Assembly: GCF_021462225.1 (NCBI RefSeq)
Contig: NC_061797.1
Span: forward strand, 26,001,093-26,065,092
From: Girardinichthys multiradiatus
Lineage: Eukaryota; Chordata; Actinopteri; Cyprinodontiformes; Goodeidae
Direction: 5' to 3'
Length of the DNA stretch: 64,000 nt
The position numbers were made by a program, and so were the translations under genes. Position 1 is the first letter of the stretch. Each line of letters opens with the position of its first letter. This document shows positions 10,501 through 22,500 of the stretch, piece after piece. Under the pieces are notes generated by a model that worked only from the letters and a program-made list of their open reading frames with translations, did not search any database and was not told the origin of the DNA.

Positions 10501-13500
10501 ATCTCACAAAATTAGCATATCATTAAAAGGGTCTCTAAACGAGCTATGAACCTAATCATCTGAATCAACGAGTTAACTCTAAACACCTGCAAAAGATTCC
10601 TGAGGCCTTTAAAACTCCCAGCCTGGTTCATCACTCAAAACCCCAATCCTGGGTAAGACTGACGACCTGACTGCTGTCCAGAAGGCCACTATTGACACCC
10701 TCAAGCAAGAGGGTAAGACACAGAAAGAAATTTCTGAACGAATAGGCTGTTCCCAGAGTGCTGTATCAAGGCACCTCAGTGGGAAGTCTGTGGGAAGGAA
10801 AAAGTGTGGCAGAAAACGCTGCACAACGAGAAGAGGTGACCGGACCCTGAGGAAGATTGTGGAGAAGGGCCGATTCCAGACCTTGGGGGACCTGCGGAAG
10901 CAGTGGACTGAGTCTGGAGTAGAAACATCCAGAGCCACCGTGCACAGGCGTGTGCAGGAAATGGGCTACAGGTGCCGCACTCCCCAGACCTGGGCTACAG
11001 AGAAGCAGCACTGGGCTGTTGCTCAGTGGTCCAAAATACTTTTTTCGTATGAAAGCAAATTCTGCATGTCATTCGGAAATCAAGGTGCCAGAGTCTGGAG
11101 GAAGACTGGGGAGAAGGAAATGCCAAAATGCCAGAAGTCCAGTGTCAAGTACCCACAGTCAGTGATGGTCTGGGGTGCCGTGTCAGCTGCTGGTGTTGGT
11201 CCACTGTGTTTTATCAAGGGCAGGGTCAATGCAGCTAGCTATCAGGAGATTTTGGAGCACTTCCTGCTTCCATCTGTTGAAAAGCTTTATGGTAATGAAG
11301 ATTTCATTTTTCAGCACAACCTGGCACCTGCTCACAGTGCCAAAACCACGGGTAAATGGTTTACTGACCATGGTATCACTGTGCTCAATTGGCCGGACAA
11401 TTCTCCTGACCTGAACCCCATAGAGAATCTGTGGGATATTGTGAAGAGAACGTTGAGAGACTCAAGACCCAACACTCTGGATGAGCTAAAGGCCGCTATC
11501 GAAGCATCCTGGGCCTCCATAAGACCTCAGCAGTGCCACAGGCTGATTGCCTCCACGCCACGCCGCATGGAAGCAGTCATTTCTGCAAAAGGATTCCCGA
11601 CCAAGTATTGAGTGCATAACTGTACATGATTATTTGAAGGTTGACGTTTTTTGTATTAAAAACACTTTTCTTTTAGTGGTCGGATGAAATATGCTAATTT
11701 TGTGAGATAGGAATTTTGGGTTTTCATGAGCTGTATGCCAAAATCATCCGTATTAAGACAATAAATGACCTGAAATATTTCAGTTAGTGTGCAATGAATC
11801 TAAAATATATGAATGTTAAATTTTCATCATGACATTATGGAAAATAATTAACTTTATCACAATATGCTAATTTTTTGAGAAGGACCTGTATGGTTTACAG
11901 TGTTCATTTTTGTGATTATTGACCAGTTACTAAAGAAAATGCACAGATGTTGATTTTACATATTTATTCTATTCTCACCTATGTTCTTTTTTTTTTCAAA
12001 TTTTAATCCTCAAAAAACATTGACTGGGCAGGAGAAATCATTCATGAGACTGGAGCTCTTCAAAGCTTGACAGGATGTTGAGTTAATCATTTCCCCCTTG
12101 CTTGAGCTCTAATAGTAGTTGTAAAAGTCAGCAAAAGCATATATAGTTTTAGCAAAATAAACAAGACATTTAGTTTTTCAAAAATAAATAAACAAATGTG
12201 CAGAATTCCTTAAGTGTCGGGGCTGAGAAGCCTTTGTGATTATCACATGCCAGCATAGACACTTGATAAATGTCTTCTTTCCAGCTAAACATACATCCTG
12301 ATTCCTCAAACATAAAGTCAAAATAAATGAGGGCAATTATAAACTCAGGGTTTCTACTCCTAATGTGCGATGAGCTGCATTAACTCGGCCTTAAATGTCT
12401 GTCTGATGGTAATTAGCGCTCTTCTCTTCTCTCATCTGTCAGTCACACTCCTCATCTCCTCTCTCAGACTCTCATTATGAAAACTGTGTTGTAACAAAAC
12501 ACCAAAACCATATACAATCTTGTTATTTCTTTATATGATAATTAGATCACAGAAACAATTTATTTTATAGGAATATTGAACCAAATGGTAACAATATTGT
12601 TTGGTAAATATGCTTCTATCTCCTTTATGTATTTATTCTGTCTTATTTTTTGTAGTGAAGCTTTCTCTTTTTTTTACAAACACAGACCATTCCCAGGTTA
12701 ACTTGGATAGGAAAGACTGAAATATTGATTAATAATAATATTAATAATATTTGAAACTAAATGCTTTCTAAAGTGGAAATTCTTACGTGTTTCCATTTAG
12801 AATTGGTTTTCTAGATCTGCCAAGATTTTACTTGTAGGGTTTCTTTGATGTAGTAAACGATGTAAGAAAAGCCACAGTTGTTTTAGAAGAATTAGGAGCA
12901 ATGCAAGTATGTAGAATGTGAAGCTATATCTCTACCAATACTAGTACTTAACACCAATGACTTTCTAAAAATCCTGAAACAACTCATAAACAACAAAGAA
13001 GTCATCTGCCTTTCAATGAATTGGCTCAAAGGAATTATAAACTGCTCCTTTTCTAGCTTCCTGTGGCAGCTACCTGCAATGCTAATGCTAGCTTGTAAGT
13101 AAATCGAAACAACAGGAAAATAATTCAATTCAGTTTTATTTATATAGCGCCAATTCACAACACATGTTGTCTCAAGGCACTTCACAACAGTCAGGTACAT
13201 ACATTCCAATTAATCCTAACAATTGAACAGTGCAGTCAGACTGTTATTTATTCAAATTGGATAAAAGTTTTTCTATCTAAGGAAACCCAGCAGATTGCAT
13301 CCAGTCAGTGACTTGCAGCAATCCCTCCTCCTGGATGAGCATGTAGCGACAGTGGACAGTCACTGGTGTTGACTTTGCAGCAATCCCTCATACTGAGCAT
13401 GCATGTAGCGACAGTGGAGAGGAAAAACTCTCTTTTAACAGAAAGAAACCTCCAGCAGAACCAGGCTCAGTGTGAGCGGCCATCTGCCACAACTGACTGG

Positions 13501-16500
13501 GGGTTTGAGAGAACAGAGCAGAGACACACAAAGAATACAAAAGCCCAGATCCAGGAGTACTTTCTACGGGAAGGAAAAGTAAATGTTAGTGAATGTAGCT
13601 CTTTAGTCGTTTCATCTAGAAAGAACAGATAAACTTTGAGCCAGTTTTCAAGGATAGAGTCTGAAAGAGAGCACATATAATTAGTTACAGTAAAAGCTCA
13701 GTCAATTGCTATATCTAGGAGAGAGAAAGGGTTAAACACTGAAAGACCGAGCCAAGTGGATCATCTGTAGAAGGTGAGCATTAACCCTCCTGTTGTCCTC
13801 ATTTTCTGTATACATCCCGTGTCCTCCGGGTCAAAATGACCCGTCTTCACTAAACCCTCAATATAAGCAGCTTAATTGAATGTTAAACACCAAATTTCAT
13901 CTTGCATATTGTCATTGAGCTCAAAATGTGTGAATACTTGAGTTTTCCCTCTTCACTTGAATTTATATAGCTTAAAAAAAGAAAAACAAAAGTGCAAAAA
14001 GGAGTTTTGAATACATTTTTATTCATCCCACTGACTCAGTTTCATTTTTCATTTTTCTCCAGTGAACAATTTAAGATAATGTACAATACAAAAATATGAA
14101 AAAATAACATAACCCATTCAACTAATTAGCACATGTAGGGCAGTATACAAGTGCACAGCCCTTGCAGATATATTTCTTGCACTTGCAGCCCACAGTATGT
14201 TTTTTACAGTCCTTCTTTTGAGGGCAGAACTGACATGTCTTCCTCTTGCCCTAGCTGGGGAAGCGGCTGTGGTAGATGGATCCTCAGGTTGATCAGGAGT
14301 TCCTGCACTCTGAAAAGCTTTCACAACTGTTGCTGAAGGTTCTGTGTGGGGGACATGCTTCCTTCTTTCAATGAGTGGAGTTACAAGTGCCTTTCCTAGC
14401 TGCTCCAGGAACAACCTCCTCTTGTTCTGCTGATGAGACATCCAGGTTGGGTTGATCTCTCTCCAAATCACAAAGGCATTGCAGGAGGAAACATCAATGA
14501 TGTTGAGGAAGATGACCAGGGGCCAGCAGGCAGTCATTCTTCTGCAGCTATATGTTCCAATCACCTTATCCAGGTTGTCCACACCTCCTTTGTTGCGGTT
14601 GTAGTCTAGGATGATGATTGGCTTTCTGTCCTCATGATCGCTAATGTCACCGTCTGTGTGCAGTGTGCTCAGAAGAATTACATTCTTGTTTTTCTTTGGG
14701 AGGTAGGAAACTAGAGTGGTGTTGGGCGTGATGGCAAACTTTGAGGAGAAGACCTCTCTCTCCTTTGACACAAGCAGTGCAGGTGGGAGCTCAGGCTTAT
14801 TCTTTCGAACTGTACCAACCATGGTGATCTTCCTCTTCAGGAGCTGCTGTCCGAATTCATAAGAGGTGAAGAAATTGTCACATGTCACATTGTGACCCCT
14901 CAGTCCCTCTGTCACATCAAGCACAACTCTCATCCCCTGATTCTTCTCTGGGCATCCACTGGTCGGCTTCCCAGTATAGACTTACATTTTCCAAGCATAG
15001 CTTGATTTGGCATCGCAAGCCACCCATGGCTTGATTCCATATTTTGCTGGCTTGCTGGGCATATACTGCCAGAAAGGACAACGACCTTTGGAGAAAAGAC
15101 ATTAGCATCAGTGATTAGTATCAGTGTCACAGAAAACAGTCAAAGAAATCAATAGTGAAAATCACTTTTATTACAAATATGAAAACAGATTACCTCTAAA
15201 TGGAACCAGTTGCTCATCCACTGTTACGTCATGCCCTGGATTGTAGAGGTAGGACAGCCGCTCCACCCACTTGTCCCATACCTGTCTTATGGCTACAAGT
15301 TTGTCTGTCACACGTCTTGCTGGTCTTGACTCACGGTCATCAAATCGTAGCAGTCTTGAGTAGGTGTGAAAGACTTTGAGTGGCATTGTGGCTCAGAAAA
15401 TTGGCCTTCCACTCTCAGCATCCCATAGACTAGCTGCAGCCTCACCTCGGGACCTGTATACACCTGCTAAGATTAGCAGCCCTAAGTAGGCCTGCAGGTC
15501 AATCTCGTCCATCGTTTTCCAGCTATCTCCATATTTGCGAAAATATAATGGAAATAAACAGGTGGTTTTTCTGAAGCCTGCGAGAACACCACCTGATTTG
15601 GCTTGTTTACTTCTGCTACTGATTGATCTGAGACACAGCTAAAACATTGTAACATTCTGTGGTTTGTAAATAACTCTGTGACCTTGATTTCAACTCTATT
15701 TGTCTCACGGGTCATTTTGACCTGAAGACCACCTTTGTACCTTTTTTTTTGTACAGCTTATATGGAAATGTGAATAAAAGCAACATTTCACTTTTTCTAT
15801 TGTTGAGGATAATCTAGGAAAAGTCATAAAATTTCAATTGAAAAAAAATAGCATTTAGTGGATTTTTGGGGGGGTTTTAACACAGTGGTGGGTCATTTTG
15901 ACCCAAGGACAACAGGAGGGTTAAGTTGATGCTAGCAGAAGCTTGGACGATGCCCCTCTCCAGAAAGTTGTCACAGGTAGACACAGAGTCAGGCCAGATG
16001 TAGCTTCTAGGAAGAGAAAAGAGAGAGAACATAAAGTTAAAAACTGAAATAACAGCAAATAATGCAAAATTGGAGAGTAGTGTGAGAAACATCACCGACC
16101 CCCTCCTTGACCCCCTGCAGTTTGCCTACAGAGCCAACAGGTCTGTAGATGATGCAGTCAACCTAGCCCTTCACTTCATCCTCCGGCACCTGGACTCCAC
16201 AGGAACCTACGCCAGGATCCTGTTTGTGGATTTCAGCTCTGCCTTCAACACCATCGTCCCAGTTCTGCTACAGGAGAAGCTCTCCCAGCTGAGTGTGCCC
16301 GACTCCACCTGCAGGTGGATCACTGACTTCCTGTCTGACAGGAAGCAGCGCGTGAGGCTGGGGAAGCACGTCTCTGACTCCCTGACCATCAGCACCGGTT
16401 CCCCCCAAGGCTGTGTTCTCTCTCCTCTGCTCTTCTCCCTGTACACCAACAGCTGCACCTCCAGTCACCAGTCTGTCAAGCTTCTGAAGTTTGCGGACGA

Positions 16501-19500
16501 CACCACCCTGATCGGACTCATCTCTGATGGTGACGAGTCCGCATACAGATGGGAGGTGGACCATCTGTTGGACTGGTGCAGCCAGAACAGCCTTGAGCTC
16601 AACGCTCTAAAGACAGTGGAGATGGTTGTGAACTTCAGGCAGAACCCAGCCCCACCTGCCCCCATCACCCTCTGTGACTCCACAATTGACACTGTGGAAT
16701 CTTTCCGCTTCCTGGGAACCATCATCTCCCAGGATCTCAAGTGGGAGCCAAACATCAGCTCCCTCATCAAGAAAGCCCAGCAGAGGATGTTCTTCCTGCG
16801 GCAGCTGAAGAAATTCAACCTGCCAAAGACTATGATGGTGCACTTCTACACAGCCATCATTGAGTCCATCCTCACCTCCTCCATCACCATCTGGTACGCC
16901 GCTGCTACAGCCAAGGATAAGGGCAGGCTGCAGCGTGTCATTCGGTCTGCTGAGAAGGTGATTGGCTGCAGTCTACTGTCGCTCCAGGAACTGTACACCT
17001 CCAGGACCCTGAAGCGGGCAGGGAAGATTCTGGCTGATCCCTCCCACCCCGGTCACAGACTCTTTGAGACTCTCCCCTCTGGCAGGAGGCTGCGGTCCAT
17101 CCGGACCAAAACCTCACGCCACAAGAACAGTTTTTTCCCATCTGCCACCAGCCTGGTTAACAAAGCCCGGAAACCACACTGACACTCTCCCTTTACCCCA
17201 CACCCCCCCTTTTTTTGCTGACAGGACACCTGTAACCTGTAACTCTATGCGTTACATTAACGCTCAGCTTGGACTCCTGCTTACTTGCACTGCTTTACTT
17301 GCACAATGATCACCTGCACTGTTGTATTGCTCTTGCATCTTATACTGCTCTATATTTACTCTCACTCACTTAAAACTGTGCACTTATATTTATATTATAT
17401 TGTAGATATGTTTGTACTGTTTAATTTGTACTGTATTGCACCGACTACGCCAAAACAAATTCCTTGTATGTCCAAAAACGTACTTGGCAATAAAGCTTTT
17501 CTGATTCTGATTCTGATTCTGATTCTGATTCTGATGTAGCGAAGAGGGTGAATGTGGTCATTATGCCCTCCAGCAGCCTAAGCTTAAAGCAGCATAACTA
17601 CAGAGATAGTTTCAGTTTATTTATTTATATAGCGCTTATTTACAACATACAAATATGTTTTTTAGTATTCTTATCCTCCTCTACAACAAAACTACCTCTA
17701 ATTGTTGTTAACATCTCTGCCCTTTAAAAATTATGTTCTTATGGCTGCATGTGTAGTGTTGTGTCCCACAGCCACCACTAAGGAGGGGAAGTGAGGGAGG
17801 GGTTGTGGTCCAGCTTCATCCTATAATGTTCTTAAAAGACCTTAAACAGTTTATTAATTTAACACAGAGATAACTTGCATGGGTCATAAATTACAACATT
17901 TGATAATTAAACCAGGCGGTTTAAATTTTCTCCACAGCAATTATAACATGTAAGATGAGTGAGCGGATCCTTGTTGGTGATTTTTCTTTCATTCTTCCTG
18001 TTTCCTTTTCATTTATGTTCCAAAGGTATATCTAGCAGTATGAATTTTGATGAAGAAGAGGATGATGATGATGAAATTAGCTCAAGTTCTTCACAGCTCA
18101 ACAACAACACCAGACCAGGCTCTGCCACCAGCAAGAAGTCATGCAAGGTAAAATGAATTTCATTGCCCACATCTATGCTATCTGTGTTTCTGTCTGCTTG
18201 GCAACCATGGCAGCAGTGCCATGTACCTGTGACTAATAGGCAGAGACAAAGCAATGCTGGACTCCTAACAATTTTTTATTTAATTAAAAAAATTTGAAAA
18301 TGAACATTTTAAATTCTTTGCAATGTCTGGATGTGTTATTTGTTTATTTGCCATATTGGTGTTGTCTCAAATCAAGTGCCAAGATTATTTCAGTCACTTA
18401 AACATCATAACTTGTGTAACACCAGGGAATAAGTTAGTTTTTAAATGCAGGAAACAAACCTGAAATGCTGACCTTTTCAAAGAATGCTCATTTGAGACCA
18501 CTGATCACTGTAACCTGTAAACATACTCCTGCAAACAGGCGTACACAATTCACTTTAACACTCCATGTGTGTCATAACCCTAAATTGGCAAGCTTTCCAG
18601 CCACTAGACCAGGGGTGTCCAGTTCTTGTCCTCAAGAGCCGGTACCCTTCCTGTTTTAGATATTTCTCTGATTCAACAATTAAATTAAAGGTTCATTAAG
18701 ATTGGGAATCTTTTCAAATTACCTGGTTTACTTTATTAGTCAACAAATGTATTTCTATTTTAGTCACATTTGGTGCAGTGCAAAAGTGCATACACAGCAG
18801 CAAATTCATGATAGTGGATGCTTAAAACAGAAGCAGAACATGCAAAATATGTGTAACCCATAATTTCCATGTTCTGATTCTGAATGTTGTAAAGGCAGAT
18901 CTGCCATGCCCACAAGTATTGCATCGCATTGTCAAAGACCAAGACTGTTTCAGTTTTACAGAACACGCAGGAAAAATGCCGTCTGCTTAAAGCCGGAACA
19001 GGACAAGAAAAAAACAGACAGCAGAATATCTGTCCGTAGTGTGCTACTTAGGTGAGGTTCACTGAGGATCTCTGTCACACTGAACTGTTGCTCTGAGGCT
19101 GAGAGGACAATGAGGAGGTATTGATTGAGGACACAGCCAGCCCCCATCAATAGAAACTAAATACAAATAACAAGAAAAACTACTGACCCTTTGTTTATTT
19201 ATTGCGTGAAATTAGAAGGATGAAATCCCATACAACTGTTATTTTTATTCTCATGTAACTACAAATTAGTGCAGTATATTTACTCAGACAACATGTAATA
19301 ATTTTAGAACCACACAACATGTTTCCACCAAACAATGATTTTTATGGATGCATCATAGTGTTCTTGAAGGTCAGAGGAATTCCTTTTTCTGTCAGGATGT
19401 CATGTTATCAATTAGATAAATTAATAATAATAATGATAATAATAATAATAAAGCATTTTCTCTATCTCTTTCATCACTTCCTTGCGTCTCTTGTGTTTGT

Positions 19501-22500
19501 TGCAGAAGAGAGACCATCTACAGCCAGACAAACAGGAGCAAACTGCTCCCATCTGCTGGACGTGTGGAGCATGTTTTTAATCTGCTTTGTAGATCTTATC
19601 TTATTTTGGATAAAAATCTGTCAAAATCAGTCTAAATGCACATTTAACATCTTATAATTGAACACATATAAAACAATTAGAATATAATTACTGTAATAAA
19701 ATTCTGAGACCAAGAGCCAATCAGCCATTACTAGTAAAACTGAAATTTAAGAAAAATAATTTAATTATCAAGTATAGGTGAATAAATGACCACCAACTAT
19801 TTGTTTACTTTAGAGGCCAACTAAAAAACAACTTGCATAGCTATGGAAAAATATTAAATGAGTAAAACTGATGAGGAATTAGCATTATTAAAGTTTATCT
19901 GAAATCATGTAGCCACATAATCAGTGATTGATCACATTGTTATAGGCCCAACAAATGTCTACTTTCTTTGGCACAATAAATTGCATCTCTCATCATTTGT
20001 GAATGACAACTGATTAATGTCGGGACACAGAGATTGCAGCTTTTACTTGCTGTTATGACAATTTTTTTTTTCTCTGCTCGTCTAATCTTCTTCGTCAATC
20101 TTCTCTCCTTCACCAAGTCTTTATTTTAGGCACTGTGTGCTCATTTTCTGTCCCTGTGGACAGTTTGATCTTCAGACTCATTACGCCTCCTTACCTTGCT
20201 TAAACAACAGTCCCTACTAAAATATTACTCACCCGACAACCATTTCACCGAGAGGGCTACTCTTTCCCACAGGAGGTGGCCTCAGCACCCACTCCGCCAG
20301 CCACCGAACCTGCCATTGATGTTGACGACCTGGAGGAGTTTTCTCTGCGACCTGCACCGCAGGGGGTCAGAGTGAAGTGCAGAATCACCAGGGACAAGAA
20401 AGGCATGGACAGAGGAATGTATCCTACCTACTATCTTCACCTGGAGAGGGAGGATGGCAAGAAGGTGAGAGGGCGGTACAACGAGCATTTCATGAAGGAT
20501 TGTGTCAGTTTTTGATAATAAGAAAGCTGAATGTTGTATATTTTACAACATTCATACTGTGCCAATTTCTGGATTTAAATGGCATGCTGATGCAACAAAT
20601 TTTTTAATTGTATTTTTTGGGTTCTGGTTTAATTTTTCCACAGGTATTCCTGTTGGCTGGAAGGAAAAGGAAAAAGAGTAAAACTTCAAATTACCTCATC
20701 TCCATTGATCCCACAGATCTGTCTCGTGGTGGGGAGAGCTTCATAGGAAAACTGAGGTGAATTCTTTAAAGACATGCTGAATATATGTTGCAGCACCACA
20801 TAAAAAATACACAAAATTAACTAAGTTTGCCTTCTGCCAGTACTGCAGCCAGAGTTTAACCAGGATTTCTATGGAGTCTTTAAAAGGCTGGGAAAGTGTG
20901 AAATTTGCTTTTATCATTTTCCAGGTCAGGATAAAATAGAATAAATGGTTGCATTTGCAGACATTTTTTCTGCTGCCATTTTTTGGAAGAAGAGAAGAAT
21001 CTATGCTTAGTAAATTCAGAAACATATGAAATTTGGTTTGTTTTCCAGATATGAATAAGTATAGGTAATAAAAAAATAGACTATGGAAGGATATTGGTAT
21101 TTCTGGGAATTATTTTCTGGGCCACTGTTAACATGATATTTTTTTAGATAAAAGATTATACTGTTGTATTTATCTCTATATGTAATCATTTATCTATTAT
21201 ATCAGTCTACCCAACAATTCCTTTATCCATTCATCCATCCATTAATCTGTTCCTGCATCTGTCTGTCAGTCCATCAGGTCATCCATCCTTCTGTTTGCCA
21301 TTTAAATGTATGTCCAACCTTCCTTCCAGGATGTGTTTTTTGCTGGTTCCATATTTACAAACCAAGCGAAAAAAAAAAAAAGATTTTCAAACTCTGATTT
21401 TTGAACAAAGTAGGAATGTTGAACCCTGGAAAACGTATTTTTGGTTGTTTTCAGATCTTTTATTTTTGACATTGATTCATTTTTTAATGTGAATTTTCTT
21501 CTATGTTAATAACCTTTTGTTAGTGGTGGTTAATGTGGCATATTCATTAAGTTTTAGCAAAGAAACTGCATAATTTTGAAAAATGTGACTGATTGCAAGT
21601 CATTGTTCATTGTTAAAATGTTCAGTGATCTATTGATTAAAAGTAATTATTACAGCCTTTGATTGATGGGAAGTGAGTTACAATGTAAACCTCAGAGAGA
21701 ACATCAATGGAGCAGCTCCATGGAAACTCCTCTGCAGAGTAATCAAACATGGCTCTGCGGGGCCTTTTAATCTTTAGATTCAGCCTGAACACTGCTCAAG
21801 CCACTACAGTCACAATCCTGCTTGAAAGATTGAGATCTAAATTTATGTGAACACTCACCTTTCATCTGGCTTTTCAAGAGTCCTTGTGAGGTCTGGCCTA
21901 AATGAGATGTGACTTCTAAAAGATATACAGGCAGTATCTAAAGCTGTGGATATGAAACACTAATGCAAATTATTATATACAAACTTTGAACGCAGCACTT
22001 TAGAGATAGGATTTGGGTTTGGGCTGTTGTCTTTTTTTTATATAAATTACACAGAAAAAAATAATCCTTTAACAGAAGTAAATTAATAAAAATAAATGAA
22101 TTAAAAAGGAATGAAAAAGGTATCAATATGAAGAAGCATATTTGGGGAAAGAGAAAAAAACAGAATCAAACAAACATAGGAAAAATGGCAGTAAATCATT
22201 TTATATTTCTGCAGCCAGCTAATATAAATTATTTCAACGTGTCAAGCCTATGAGTGTCATGCTTTGAAATCCAGCTCTGGCAGTATTGTTATGAGATATA
22301 AAGAGGTGCATGTGTTCAGCATTTTGAAGTCTATTTTTGTTTCCCACTGTTTTATTTTTCTTTCGTTATTTGTGAAAAACTTTGTCATATTTTTTGCATG
22401 TTTCAGACAAAGCCAAAGAAAGTGAAGTTTAAGTTGTAAGAATATTTGTTTTGGCTCTAAATTAAATATATATACATATATTTGGCTCATTCCTCAGTTT

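Larger units (their letters stand above)
13122..17650 (-). mobile_element. L2 LINE 3' end split by two later insertions
   Basis: Three pieces (13122-13784, 15921-16088, 17535-17650) together match the uninterrupted 3' part of the L2 element at 42121-43070, starting 'attcaattcagttttattta'. A piggyBac element sits at the TTAA and a second LINE lies after 'gtgtgagaa'. The copy is 5'-truncated near 17650. It is antisense to tub, inside an intron. Confidence 0.85.
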
